A DNA stretch of 41,503 nucleotides, taken from the NCBI GenBank assembly GCA_045644145.1, contig JAZRGK010000036.1:1-41503 (forward strand). Direction: 5' to 3'. Origin of the DNA: Flemingiibacterium sp045644145 (lineage in GTDB: Bacteria > Bacillota > Clostridia > Oscillospirales > CAG-272). Shown here in pieces: positions 8,309 through 15,968 of the stretch (position 1 is its first letter; every line of letters starts with the position of its first letter). The position numbers and the translations under genes are program-made. The notes under the pieces are model-generated. The model made no database searches. It was not told the DNA's origin and saw only the letters and a program-made list of their open reading frames with translations.

Positions 8309-9763
8309 ATGAAAAAGCATCAAATTACAGCACTACTTCTTGCGCTTACCCTCGGTCTTTCCCTGTGCGCATGCGGGGATGACACAAAAAATCCGGCAGA
8401 TACCAGCACCTCCGACACATCCGCTGACAAGTCCGGCAGCGATGAGCTTACTCTGAATTTACCGGATGACCTCTACTATGAAGATCACACAGTAACATAT
8501 CTGGCTCTTGAAAAGTACACAAACTACTTTAAACTCATCACCGCAGAAGACACCAAGGGTGACGTGCTTGAGGAAGCAGGCTACAAGCGCGCATTGGCAG
8601 TAAGTGAACTCCTCGGTGTGGAATTTGACAAGTATGAAACCATGGATATCGTTCCCACCCTCAACAGTGCTATTATGTCCGATGAAGACACATTCGATTT
8701 TGTTCTCCCCCACTGTCAGGCCGGCCCCGCAGCTCTTGTTTCCGGCGGTTTGCTTCTTGACTGGGCAGAGCTTGATTATGTTGATTTCAGTAAGCCCTGG
8801 TGGAACAGGAGTATGCAGGATACTGTAAGCGTTGCCGGCAAGACATTCTTTGCGGCTGGCGATATTACCATGACCTGGCAGGGTATGGGCGCTATCATTT
8901 TCAACAAGGAATACCTTGAAACATATAAGATCGACGAAGACCTTTATCAGATTGTATACGATGGCGAGTGGACACTTGATAAAATGTTCGAGCTTGCTAC
9001 CGGTGTAGCCAAAAACCTCGACGGCGGCGATAAGATGGACGAAAAGGATCAGTACGGCTTGCTCCTTAACAGCGACGGCGGTGCATCCCTGCAGCTTTCT
9101 GCAGGCATTCCCTTTACAAAGCTTGACGATGACGGATGTCCCGTTCTTGCGATGAACACCGAAAAAATGTACAATCTTGTTGAAAAGTACTATGAGATAA
9201 CCCACTCTCCCGATACTTTCCTTGGAGCATACGGAAGCACATCTTGGCCAACCAGCGTATACCGCGATATCTTTATGAGCGGCCGTTCCTTCCTCACCAG
9301 CCTTGACGTGGGCGGTCTTTACACCAGCCTGCGCGAAGTAAACTACGAATTCGGTCTTCTTCCTCACCCTAAATATGACGAGCAGCAGGAAGACTACCTC
9401 TCCGCCTGCGCGGCAGGTATCATCGGTGTTCCGGTAAATGCTGATCCTGAACGCACCGGCGCTATCGCAGAAGCACTGGCTTATTACAGCTACGTTTATG
9501 TTCGTCCCGCATTCTTTGATGTGGTTCTTCAGAACAAGGCTCTCCGCGATGAAGACTCCTACAACATGCTGACTATGATGCACGAGGGTAAGGTTTACGA
9601 CTTCGCTTACAACTTCGCACCCGCAGCAGCAAACATAATGGATGCGGTAGTTATTAAGAGCAACAACACCGACTTCGCTTCCTACTATGCATCTCAGGAA
9701 GATGCTCTCAACATCACCATACGTGAAATTTACGACGCAGTCGTAGCAAATTCGGATAACTAA
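8309..9763 (+). CDS. Extracellular solute-binding lipoprotein (ABC importer type)
   Basis: The 484-aa protein has a lipoprotein signal peptide: basic start MKKHQ, a hydrophobic core and lipobox LCAC. A Ser/Thr/Asp-rich linker follows, as is usual for Gram-positive binding proteins. The remainder resembles family 1 (carbohydrate-type) solute-binding proteins, with a segment defining a hinge-like FNKEYLETYKI region and GEWTLDKMFELA. The start is ATG 8309 because AAAGGAG lies 6 nt upstream. The frame is open a further 12 codons. No permease or ATPase for an importer lies nearby, so it is an orphan here and its ligand is unknown. A strong terminator follows directly, so it is a single-gene unit. 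Confidence 0.82.
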   Translation: MKKHQITALLLALTLGLSLCACGDDTKNPADTSTSDTSADKSGSDELTLNLPDDLYYEDHTVTYLALEKYTNYFKLITAEDTKGDVLEEAGYKRALAVSELLGVEFDKYETMDIVPTLNSAIMSDEDTFDFVLPHCQAGPAALVSGGLLLDWAELDYVDFSKPWWNRSMQDTVSVAGKTFFAAGDITMTWQGMGAIIFNKEYLETYKIDEDLYQIVYDGEWTLDKMFELATGVAKNLDGGDKMDEKDQYGLLLNSDGGASLQLSAGIPFTKLDDDGCPVLAMNTEKMYNLVEKYYEITHSPDTFLGAYGSTSWPTSVYRDIFMSGRSFLTSLDVGGLYTSLREVNYEFGLLPHPKYDEQQEDYLSACAAGIIGVPVNADPERTGAIAEALAYYSYVYVRPAFFDVVLQNKALRDEDSYNMLTMMHEGKVYDFAYNFAPAAANIMDAVVIKSNNTDFASYYASQEDALNITIREIYDAVVANSDN

Positions 9764-9772
9764 TTAATGTTT

Positions 9773-9806
9773 AATCCGGCTGTCCATCGCGGACAGCCGG
9801 ATTTTT
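9773..9806 (+). terminator. Intrinsic terminator
   Basis: The arms atccggctgtcc / ggacagccggat enclose a 5-nt loop and are followed by a T run, 9 nt after the lipoprotein stop. Confidence 0.9.
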
Positions 9807-9817
9807 ATTTTTACCTA

Positions 9818-9846
9818 TTGCCATATTGCGAAAAATGTGGTACAAT
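9818..9846 (+). promoter_or_regulatory. Promoter of the mnmM operon
   Basis: TTGCCA (9818-9823), a 17-bp spacer and TACAAT (9841-9846) with an extended -10 TGG lie 44 nt before the start codon. Confidence 0.75.
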
Positions 9847-9889
9847 AAAAGAAGAGCACCGCAAATCAAAACTGAGAGGTAAAGCCCCC

Positions 9890-10234
9890 ATGCTTAAGAT
9901 AATCAAAAAGCTCTTTAAAAACAAAAACGAAAACTCCGTGTCATTCCGTATCGACATGGCGAACCATCTGGCAGGACGCGCCATAAAATATTGCAGTGAG
10001 CGCGATCCCGAAACCGGAACTGATACCGTAATCGGAAAAGCAGGCTCGCTTTCCATAAAGGACGATGAGTTTATTGTGCTTTCAAGCGCAGATATAGTTT
10101 TTCGCTGTAAAATAACCGAGCTCCGCGCCTGGGAGCTTATGAGTAACGACGGTGCAATGATTACCGGTCCCGATCTTACAAGCGGCGGCAGAGAACGCAC
10201 TATTATGGTGTATTACACATATTATCTTAAGTAA
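9890..10234 (+). CDS. Small hypothetical protein ahead of mnmM
   Basis: I do not recognise this 114-aa protein. It begins with a Lys-rich stretch (MLKIIKKLFKNKNEN). The rest looks like a small mixed alpha/beta domain with alternating hydrophobic strands (DEFIVLSSADIVFRC) and no signal peptide or membrane helix. The start is ATG 9890, with GAGAGG about 10 nt upstream and a promoter placed correctly for it. A longer frame to 9767 would begin inside the preceding terminator and is unlikely. The mnmM start is 25 nt downstream with no terminator between, so the two are co-transcribed. Confidence 0.7.
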   Translation: MLKIIKKLFKNKNENSVSFRIDMANHLAGRAIKYCSERDPETGTDTVIGKAGSLSIKDDEFIVLSSADIVFRCKITELRAWELMSNDGAMITGPDLTSGGRERTIMVYYTYYLK

Positions 10235-10259
10235 AAAGTCCAAAACGAGGTAATTACAA

Positions 10260-10817
10260 ATGGCACAGGTCGATCTTCTTGATATGCATAAATATTTCAT
10301 TCTGCAGCATCTCCGCGAAGGCGATGTGGCGGTGGATTATACCATGGGTAACGGTCATGACACTGAATTTCTCTCAAAAACCGTAGGCGAGAACGGCAAG
10401 GTCTACGCCTTCGACATACAGCTCGCCGCACTGAATTCCACCGCGAAAAATCTAAAAGAGGCAGGATGTCCCGAGAACTATACCCTGCTCTGCGCTTCCC
10501 ACCACAGAGTGAAGGAGTTCGTACACGAAAAAGTCAAGGCAGGCATGTTTAATCTCGGTTATCTCCCGGGAAGCGATAAAAAAATAACCACCCTGCGAGA
10601 TACCACCCTTGCGGCGATCGATTCGGCAATCGAGCTTATGGACAAGGATGCCATCATTCTTATCGCCGTATATCCCGGTCACGCCGAGGGCGATATCGAG
10701 GGTCAGCTTGTAGGGGAACGCCTTGCAAAGCTTGACCGCAAGAAATACACGGTGGCATGCTTCAAAATGGTAAACTCCCCCACAAGCCCGTTCTTCTACA
10801 TAATCGAGGGCAGATAA
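10260..10817 (+). CDS. mnmM: tRNA (mnm5s2U34)-type methyltransferase, MnmM/YtqB family
   Basis: The 185-aa protein is a compact class I SAM-dependent methyltransferase. Hallmarks of the YtqB/MnmM group are visible: the SAM-binding DYTMGNGHDTEFL loop, the acidic VYAFDIQLAAL strand, the NLGYLPGSDKKITT motif and the IAVYPGHAEGDIE motif, with a C-terminal PFFYIIE strand. In Bacillus subtilis MnmM completes the xm5(s2)U34 wobble modification by methylating the aminomethyl group. The start is ATG 10260 with CGAGG 9 nt upstream. The length equals that of the family. It overlaps the next gene by 1 nt. Confidence 0.88.
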   Translation: MAQVDLLDMHKYFILQHLREGDVAVDYTMGNGHDTEFLSKTVGENGKVYAFDIQLAALNSTAKNLKEAGCPENYTLLCASHHRVKEFVHEKVKAGMFNLGYLPGSDKKITTLRDTTLAAIDSAIELMDKDAIILIAVYPGHAEGDIEGQLVGERLAKLDRKKYTVACFKMVNSPTSPFFYIIEGR

Positions 10818-11242
10818 TGAGCCGCTCATTTCTGAATATCGTGACAGTTGACGGTAAGCTGTGCCGTATTGCGGAGTTTGGATTTTTCGCGGACTGTCCG
10901 TCCTTTGACGGAAACGGCATCGTGTTCCGTAAAGGCGCTGACTATAAGCGCATCGACCTTGATACGGGAATCGTTGGTAAGGCGGATGTCGCAAAAACGG
11001 CGTGTTCCGCCGACACACACCGAACCTCTCCCGACGGACGGTACTTTCTGTGGCTTTCCGTTGAAGCCTCCGCAAATGGCGGCAAGGGATATGTGCAGAT
11101 GATGCTCCGCGACAATGAAAAAAGCACCGAAACGGTGCTTACAAGATTTATGGGCACGGAAAACTCCATCGGTGCTGTGCCGTTTTCGGAAGATTCCGTA
11201 AGCATTGCGTTTTTCGGCTATCCCGAGGATGAGCTTGGTTAA
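10817..11242 (+). CDS. Hypothetical protein resembling part of a beta-propeller
   Basis: The 141-aa protein starts at ATG 10817 in a TAATG overlap with the mnmM stop, so it is translationally coupled. It contains two short segments typical of TolB/WD40-like propeller blades, SPDGRYFLWL and PFSEDSVSIAFFG. The protein is too short for a complete propeller. There is no signal peptide. It may be a truncated paralogue or a small lineage-specific beta protein. I do not recognise the family. A terminator follows within 5 nt. Confidence 0.65.
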   Translation: MSRSFLNIVTVDGKLCRIAEFGFFADCPSFDGNGIVFRKGADYKRIDLDTGIVGKADVAKTACSADTHRTSPDGRYFLWLSVEASANGGKGYVQMMLRDNEKSTETVLTRFMGTENSIGAVPFSEDSVSIAFFGYPEDELG

Positions 11243-11246
11243 TAAT

Positions 11247-11287
11247 AAAGTCCTCTCACACTCAGCATGCGTTCGTGAGAGGACTTT
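11247..11287. terminator. Bidirectional terminator between the mnmM operon and radA
   Basis: The 13-bp arms aaagtcctctcac / gtgagaggacttt enclose a 14-nt loop between convergent genes. Confidence 0.85.
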
Positions 11288-11292
11288 TCGTA

Positions 11293-12708
11293 TTATTTTG
11301 TATCTCCCGTCCAGTCAATGCGGTCAAATATGCTCTTTACGGGGATGATCGTTACTCCGTCAAACTCCAGCTTCTTCCCTTTTCGTCCGCGAAGCTCAAG
11401 ATTTCTCGCCGGAACGATTATTTTGCGGAACCCAAGCCTTACAGCCTCGCTTACACGCTGCTCAAAGTTCTGCACCGCGCGGCATTCGCCTGCAAGACCT
11501 ATCTCACCCATGGCGATAAGATCATCGGCAACCGCCTCATCCTTAATAGAGGAAATAAGCGCCATAGCCACCGCAAGGTCAGCCGCAGGCTCGTCTATAT
11601 GCAGACCGCCGATTACGTTGAGGTAGGCATCGTTTACGGAGAATCTGTATCCAAGCCGCTTTTCAAGCACCGCCAAGATAAGGCACATACGGTTGTAATC
11701 TATACCGTTTGATGTGCGTCTGGGTGAGGGATAGGCTGTCTGTGCCACCAACGCCTGCACCTCGGCGATAATGGGGCGTGTACCTTCCATGACGCACACG
11801 GCGCAGTTGCCGGACACACCAACAGGTCTTCCGGCAAGAAGGGTTTCCGAGGGATTTTCTACTTCCACAAGCCCCTCATCGGACATCTCGAACATACCTA
11901 TTTCGTTGGTTGAGCCGAAACGGTTTTTAATAGCCCGTATAATACGGTAGGAGCGAAGCTTTTCACCCTCGAAGTATAAAACCGCATCCACCATATGTTC
12001 AAGCACCTTAGGTCCTGCGATACCGCCCTCTTTGTTGACGTGTCCCACCATAATAACGGACACGCCCTCGTTCTTCGCCTTTGCGATAAAGGCAAGAGAG
12101 GATTCACGCACCTGAGCAATGCTTCCGGGCGCGGATGCAACGTGCTCGTCGTACATGGTCTGCACAGAGTCAACGATTATAACGTCGGGATGAAGCTTGT
12201 CGCACTGCTCCATTATACGCCGCACGTTGGTTTCGGTGAGCACATACAGACTTTTTCCGGATACGCCAAGCCGTTTAGCGCGCAGCTTAAGCTGTCCTTG
12301 GGATTCCTCTCCCGAGATGTACAATACCTTTCTGGGGCTTCCGTCATCGTTTACGCAGAGTGATGAGGATATCTGCAAAAGTAGTGTAGATTTACCGATT
12401 CCCGGCTCACCTGCAAGCAGTACGACCGAGCCGTGAACAAGTCCGCCGCCAAGCACGCGGTCAAGCTCCCCCATTCCGGTGCCGGAACGTATAAAGGACG
12501 GAAGCTCAAGCTCGTCAAACGCCACTGCATCGGATTCGTATTCGGGAGTGATACGTTTTATTTTTTGGGTTGTCATGGCAGATGAAACAGTGGGGGCTTC
12601 GCTCTCCTCCATGCTGTTCCATGAACCGCATGCCGGACATTTACCGTACCATTTAGCGGTGGTATGCCCACATTCCGCGCATGTAAAGACAGATTTCGGT
12701 GTTTTCAT
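11293..12708 (-). CDS. radA: DNA repair protein RadA
   Basis: RadA is a RecA-related ATPase/helicase that processes recombination intermediates. The 471-aa protein has all the expected parts: an N-terminal zinc finger (CAECGHTTAKWYGKCPAC), a RecA core with Walker A GEPGIGKST and Walker B VIIVDSVQT, the RadA-specific KNRFG motif, and a Lon-protease-like C-terminal domain (MGEIGLAGECR). The start is ATG 12708, supported by GGAG 7 nt upstream. The open frame extends 17 codons further. The gene has its own consensus promoter and is a single-gene unit. Confidence 0.96.
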   Translation of the reverse strand: MKTPKSVFTCAECGHTTAKWYGKCPACGSWNSMEESEAPTVSSAMTTQKIKRITPEYESDAVAFDELELPSFIRSGTGMGELDRVLGGGLVHGSVVLLAGEPGIGKSTLLLQISSSLCVNDDGSPRKVLYISGEESQGQLKLRAKRLGVSGKSLYVLTETNVRRIMEQCDKLHPDVIIVDSVQTMYDEHVASAPGSIAQVRESSLAFIAKAKNEGVSVIMVGHVNKEGGIAGPKVLEHMVDAVLYFEGEKLRSYRIIRAIKNRFGSTNEIGMFEMSDEGLVEVENPSETLLAGRPVGVSGNCAVCVMEGTRPIIAEVQALVAQTAYPSPRRTSNGIDYNRMCLILAVLEKRLGYRFSVNDAYLNVIGGLHIDEPAADLAVAMALISSIKDEAVADDLIAMGEIGLAGECRAVQNFEQRVSEAVRLGFRKIIVPARNLELRGRKGKKLEFDGVTIIPVKSIFDRIDWTGDTK

Positions 12709-12741
12709 GGATATTCTCCGTTTCAGAAGCTTTATAGGATA

Positions 12742-12770
12742 ATTATACACTATTTTCACCGTGATGTCAA
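12742..12770 (-). promoter_or_regulatory. radA promoter
   Basis: On the minus strand perfect TTGACA (12765-12770) and TATAAT (12742-12747) boxes are 17 bp apart, with a short leader to the radA start. Confidence 0.85.
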
Positions 12771-12861
12771 CGATATATTGCGTACAAAACAGCGGTATCA
12801 GGCGCTTTAAATCCGCCCATAAAATTTTTTAAAATTTTTTTGATTTTTTTAAAAAAACCTA

Positions 12862-12890
12862 TTGACAAACCATTTTAGATGTGGTATAAT
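12862..12890 (+). promoter_or_regulatory. Promoter of tRNA-Leu
   Basis: Perfect TTGACA (12862-12867) and TATAAT (12885-12890) boxes have a 17-bp spacer ending in TGG (extended -10). The tRNA starts 33 nt after the -10 box. Confidence 0.88.
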
Positions 12891-12923
12891 ACTATACGTT
12901 GCAGGGCAATAGCTCAGCAATAT

Positions 12924-13008
12924 GCGAGAGTGGCGGAACTGGCAGACGCGCACGTTTGAGGGGCGTGTAGTTCACACTGTACGGGTTCAAGTCCCGTTTC
13001 TCGCACCA
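12924..13008 (+). tRNA. tRNA-Leu (anticodon GAG)
   Basis: The 85-nt sequence folds as a class II tRNA. Acceptor arms GCGAGAG and TTCTCGC pair, with discriminator A and an encoded CCA. The anticodon stem CACGT/GCGTG closes the loop TTGAGGG (anticodon GAG, leucine CUC/CUU). A variable arm and the T arm ACGGGTTCAAGTCCCGT are present. Two additional copies of its 3' end follow downstream (see repeat entry). Confidence 0.95.
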
Positions 13009-13010
13009 AA

Positions 13011-13052
13011 AGAACCGTGTTAAGGCGAAGCCTTGATACGGTTCTTTTTTTT
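13011..13052 (+). terminator. Terminator of tRNA-Leu, first repeat unit
   Basis: The long stem agaaccgtgttaaggc / gccttgatacggttct, with G-T wobbles, is followed by eight Ts and starts 2 nt after the tRNA CCA. Confidence 0.85.
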
Positions 13053-13162
13053 GCACGGAATGTGCGTAAAGTCGTATGGCAAGAACGCCGCAGGTGTTCT
13101 TGCCCGAGCTATCGCGTAAGCGATTGCTCGTAGGGTTCTCAAGTCCCGTTTCTCGCACCAAA

Positions 13163-13204
13163 AGAACCGTATTGAGGTGTAGCTTCGATACGGTTCTTTT
13201 TTTG
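13163..13204 (+). terminator. Second copy of the tRNA-Leu terminator
   Basis: This is the same hairpin in the second repeat unit. The loop-proximal bases differ but pairing is retained, and a T run follows. Confidence 0.75.
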
Positions 13205-13358
13205 CACGGAATGTGCGTAAAGACGTATGGCAAGAACGCCGCAGGAGTTCTTGCCCGAGCTATCGCGAAGCGATTGCTCGTAGGGTTCCAACGTCCCGTT
13301 TCTCGCACCATAAAAAGCCGAGAGCATTAGCCAGACGTGCTAAAGGACAGTTTCATAA

Positions 13359-13399
13359 AGTTCAACCTCGGCAGGGAGTTTCCTTGCCGAGGCTGAACT
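13359..13399. terminator. Inverted repeat, possible terminator
   Basis: A long near-perfect stem (agttcaacctcggcaggga / tccttgccgaggctgaact) ends just before the stop of the convergent XRE gene. The flanking T runs are weak, so termination is only probable. Confidence 0.55.
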
Positions 13400-13401
13400 A
13401 T

Positions 13402-14403
13402 TTATATACAAGGTTTATATTCGTCAAGACCGAATTCGTGGTACGGTTCGCGATAGAATTTCATACAGAAATCATTTTTGTTGTTCCACATTTCTTCGCT
13501 GTAACCATTTTTCAAAAAGTTATATGCTTTATCCAAAGCATCGTCACACTCTTTGAGTCTACCCAATTTGTAATGACAAGCCGCAATTTTTACACATGCA
13601 ACTGCTTGATACACATAATGCTTGAGTAACGTATATTCCTCCGGTACTTTGCGGTGCGCAAACACTTCAATTCCATTAACTACTTCCTCAAATGAGAGTA
13701 TGGCATTTTCATAATCTCCGATTTCCCAAAAACCAAGTCCTTCGTCTTCGCAACATGAAAAAAGATCTTGGTGTGCCCAAACCTTAAACTCACGTGCTCC
13801 TTTCAATCGATCCTTTCCTTTCAACATGTATGATGAACAACGCATTCTATCATAAATATCAATGTTGTAAACATAGGGCATAGACTCAATAATTGCTTTT
13901 GCTTCTTTATAATTACCGTTCATAATTAGGATAGACGCCATGTCGTTCTTTGCACTTGATACAATAAAATAGTCATTGGATTCTGCAATGAGCTTTTTGG
14001 CAATAACTAAAGCAGGTTCCTTTAATTCGGGACATCCGTGATATCTCATTTGCATTTCATATTGCATGAGAAGTTCTTTTTTAAGAATATCTGCACTTGG
14101 ATAAGCGGCTATTCCTTCAAGCAGCCGCTTTTCTGCTACATTAAACGGCGCACCGCCGCGTGAGCTATAAAGAATTTCCATAATTTTTTCTTCAATATTG
14201 TTTGCATCGTAATCAAACAGAACATCCAAACTTACACCAAAATATGCAGCAATCACGGGAAGGAGAGCGACGTCAGGGTATCCTGCGCCCATCTCCCATT
14301 TTGAAACAGCTTGCGGGGACATATTCAAGGCACTTGCTAATTGCTCTTGTGTAATGCCTTTCTTTTTGCGGAGCGCACGTATTTTGTTTCCAAGGTTAAT
14401 CAT
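13402..14403 (-). CDS. XRE-family transcriptional regulator with helical-repeat C terminus
   Basis: The 333-aa protein begins with a lambda-repressor-like helix-turn-helix domain (about residues 1-65), with RKKKGITQEQLASALNMS and the recognition region PQAVSKWEMG. The remaining 260 residues are helical with repeated aromatic/Leu patterns typical of TPR-like regions, as found in peptide- or ligand-sensing regulators. The start is ATG 14403, 8 nt after GAGG. A nearby ATG at 14409 is too close to the ribosome site. It has its own promoter with an inverted repeat at the likely transcription start, which suggests autoregulation. No obvious target gene is adjacent. Confidence 0.85.
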   Translation of the reverse strand: MINLGNKIRALRKKKGITQEQLASALNMSPQAVSKWEMGAGYPDVALLPVIAAYFGVSLDVLFDYDANNIEEKIMEILYSSRGGAPFNVAEKRLLEGIAAYPSADILKKELLMQYEMQMRYHGCPELKEPALVIAKKLIAESNDYFIVSSAKNDMASILIMNGNYKEAKAIIESMPYVYNIDIYDRMRCSSYMLKGKDRLKGAREFKVWAHQDLFSCCEDEGLGFWEIGDYENAILSFEEVVNGIEVFAHRKVPEEYTLLKHYVYQAVACVKIAACHYKLGRLKECDDALDKAYNFLKNGYSEEMWNNKNDFCMKFYREPYHEFGLDEYKPCI

Positions 14404-14429
14404 AAACATTTCCTCGTTTCATTCAGATT

Positions 14430-14445
14430 AACAGCGGCCTCTGTT
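14430..14445. promoter_or_regulatory. Candidate operator of the XRE regulator
   Basis: The inverted repeat aacag-cggcct-ctgtt begins 6 nt downstream of the -10 box of the XRE promoter, a typical place for autorepression. Confidence 0.45.
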
Positions 14446-14451
14446 GTAAAA

Positions 14452-14480
14452 ATTATATCATGAAACAATATTATTTTCAA
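14452..14480 (-). promoter_or_regulatory. Promoter of the XRE regulator gene
   Basis: On the minus strand TTGAAA (14475-14480) and TATAAT (14452-14457) are 17 bp apart. Confidence 0.75.
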
Positions 14481-14701
14481 GCAACTCGCTTTGGGATAAT
14501 TTCCACCAATGGTTGATATAGTGGAATTTTACTTTTGTAAATAGCTTTAAATCGCGCCACCACATTAGTGGTGAGTAAGTGCGCACTTGCGTGCAAGAAA
14601 AAAGCCTCTGGCTGTAACCGATTATCTTTCAGTTGAATTATTATAAAACTGTCCTTAAAATCCCAAAGCATCCGCTCTTGGTCTTTTATCGTCCCCCTCA
14701 A
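14477..14701 (-). CDS. Doubtful 74-aa reading frame
   Basis: A 74-aa frame runs on the minus strand between the XRE gene and trpS, with no good ribosome site. Its C-terminal half (VVARFKAIYKSKIPLYQPL) has protein-like composition. The DNA also contains inverted repeats (accac/gtggt near 14560 and gtgcgcac near 14580), which could equally be an intergenic repeat element. I cannot decide between a small protein, a decayed gene and a repeat. Confidence 0.25.
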   Translation of the reverse strand: MRGTIKDQERMLWDFKDSFIIIQLKDNRLQPEAFFLHASAHLLTTNVVARFKAIYKSKIPLYQPLVEIIPKRVA

Positions 14702-14717
14702 AAATCCCCCACACCAC

Positions 14718-14746
14718 TTGACATTCCGCCTGCCGCGTGATATAAT
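14718..14746 (+). promoter_or_regulatory. trpS promoter
   Basis: Perfect TTGACA (14718-14723) and TATAAT (14741-14746) boxes are 17 bp apart. Only 37 nt lie between the -10 box and the start codon, which leaves no room for a T-box leader. Confidence 0.88.
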
Positions 14747-14783
14747 ATCCCTATAACTTTTACAAATTCAGAGGTAACAAGAA

Positions 14784-15869
14784 ATGTCTAAAATCATACT
14801 TACCGGCGACCGCCCTACGGGTAAACTCCATATCGGTCACTACGTCGGCTCACTTCGCCGCCGCGTGGAGCTTCAGAACAGCGGTCTTTACGATAAAACT
14901 TACATCATGATCGCCGATGCGCAGGCGCTTACCGATAACGCCGACAATCCCGAGAAAATTCGCCAGAACATCATCGAGGTTGCTCTTGACTACCTTTCCT
15001 GCGGTCTTGATCCTGCGAAGTCTACCCTTTTCATCCAGTCGCAGATTCCGGAGCTTTGTGAGCTTTCGTTCTACTATATGAACCTCGTAACCGTGTCAAG
15101 ACTTCAGCGAAACCCCACCGTTAAAGCGGAAATTCAGATGCGCAACTTTGAAACAAGCATCCCCGTGGGATTCTTTACATATCCCATAAGCCAGGCGGCG
15201 GATATTACCGCATTCAAGGCTACCACCATTCCCGTTGGCGAGGATCAGCTTCCCATGATCGAGCAAACACGCGAGATCGTGAGAAAATTCAACGACGTGT
15301 ACGGCGAAGTCCTTGTTGAGCCGGATCCGCTTCTTCCCACCGAAGCCGCAGCAAGACGTCTGCCCGGAACCGATGGAAGCGCGAAGATGTCCAAGTCCCT
15401 CGGCAACTGCATCTACATTTCCGAGGATCCTGCAGAGCTTAAGACAAAGGTAATGAGTATGTTCACTGACCCCGATCACATCAAGATCACCGATCCCGGC
15501 AAGATCGAGGGCAACACCGTATTCACCTATCTCGATGCATTCGCAAAGGATGAACACTTCGCGGAATTCCTTCCCGACTACGCAAATCTTGACGAGCTTA
15601 AGGCGCACTATCAGAGAGGCGGTCTTGGCGACGTAAAGGTTAAGAAATTCCTTCTTGCGGTGCTTGAATTCACCCTCGAACCTATCCGCGCACGCCGTGC
15701 GGAATATCAGAAGGATATCGCAGGCGTATACGACATACTGAAAAAAGGCAGCGAGGTCGCACGCGAAACCGCCGCAAAGACACTTGATGAAGTCAAGGCG
15801 GCAATGAAGATCAACTATTTCGACGATGAAGCGCTTATCGCTTCTCAGGCAGAAAAATACAAGATATAA
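14784..15869 (+). CDS. trpS: Tryptophan--tRNA ligase
   Basis: Class I aminoacyl-tRNA synthetase charging tRNA-Trp. The 361-aa protein has the ATP-binding GDRPTGKLHIGHYVGSL (HIGH) motif at residues 8-24 and AKMSKSLGN as the KMSKS loop, with the DITAFKATTIPVGEDQ segment of the active site between them. An inserted Gly/Asp-rich C-terminal region is normal for this longer TrpRS subgroup. The start is ATG 14784, with AGAGG upstream. The gene has its own promoter and a double-hairpin terminator, so it is a single-gene unit with no visible tRNA-sensing leader. Confidence 0.96.
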   Translation: MSKIILTGDRPTGKLHIGHYVGSLRRRVELQNSGLYDKTYIMIADAQALTDNADNPEKIRQNIIEVALDYLSCGLDPAKSTLFIQSQIPELCELSFYYMNLVTVSRLQRNPTVKAEIQMRNFETSIPVGFFTYPISQAADITAFKATTIPVGEDQLPMIEQTREIVRKFNDVYGEVLVEPDPLLPTEAAARRLPGTDGSAKMSKSLGNCIYISEDPAELKTKVMSMFTDPDHIKITDPGKIEGNTVFTYLDAFAKDEHFAEFLPDYANLDELKAHYQRGGLGDVKVKKFLLAVLEFTLEPIRARRAEYQKDIAGVYDILKKGSEVARETAAKTLDEVKAAMKINYFDDEALIASQAEKYKI

Positions 15870-15875
15870 GTAAAA

Positions 15876-15966
15876 GAGGCTGTTGCACTTAGGTGCGACA
15901 GCCTCTCCGTCATATTTGGCATACGGGAAGGAGCTGTTGCATTTAAGCACAACAGCTCCCCTTTTC
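15876..15966 (+). terminator. Two related hairpins ending trpS
   Basis: Hairpin gaggctgttgca/tgcgacagcctc (15876-15905) is followed by the similar hairpin ggagctgttgc/gcacaacagctcc (15930-15959) and a short T run. The second looks like a duplicate of the first. They separate trpS from a convergent gene. Confidence 0.75.
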
Positions 15967-15968
15967 TA

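Larger units (their letters stand above)
12991..13310 (+). repeat. Tandem ~150-bp units carrying the 3' end of tRNA-Leu
   Basis: The last 18 nt of the tRNA-Leu gene (gtcccgtttctcgcacca) recur at 13143-13160 and 13293-13310, giving units of 152 and 150 bp. Extended similarity to the T arm (gggttc...) is present but mutated in both copies. Each spacer carries a hairpin with a T run (agaaccgt.../...acggttct), a small gcac/gtgc hairpin, a 12-bp hairpin ggcaagaacgcc/ggtgttcttgcc, and a gagctatcgc/gcgattgctc hairpin. The stems are kept in both units despite base changes. The layout closely resembles the E. coli tyrT repeats. Confidence 0.92.

Noticed and set aside
8459..9583. A 374-aa open frame antisense to the solute-binding protein
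   Set aside because: The sense gene has a promoter, ribosome site, signal peptide and family match. The antisense frame has none of these and reflects codon bias.
12991..13330. Tandem repeats considered as a CRISPR array
   Set aside because: The units are about 150 bp, derive from the tRNA-Leu 3' end and contain terminator hairpins. There are no short repeats with unique spacers and no cas genes.
14724..14783. T-box leader for trpS (and for ileS at 31376-31407)
   Set aside because: The leader is only about 37 nt for trpS and the upstream gap is 32 nt for ileS, too short for a T-box.
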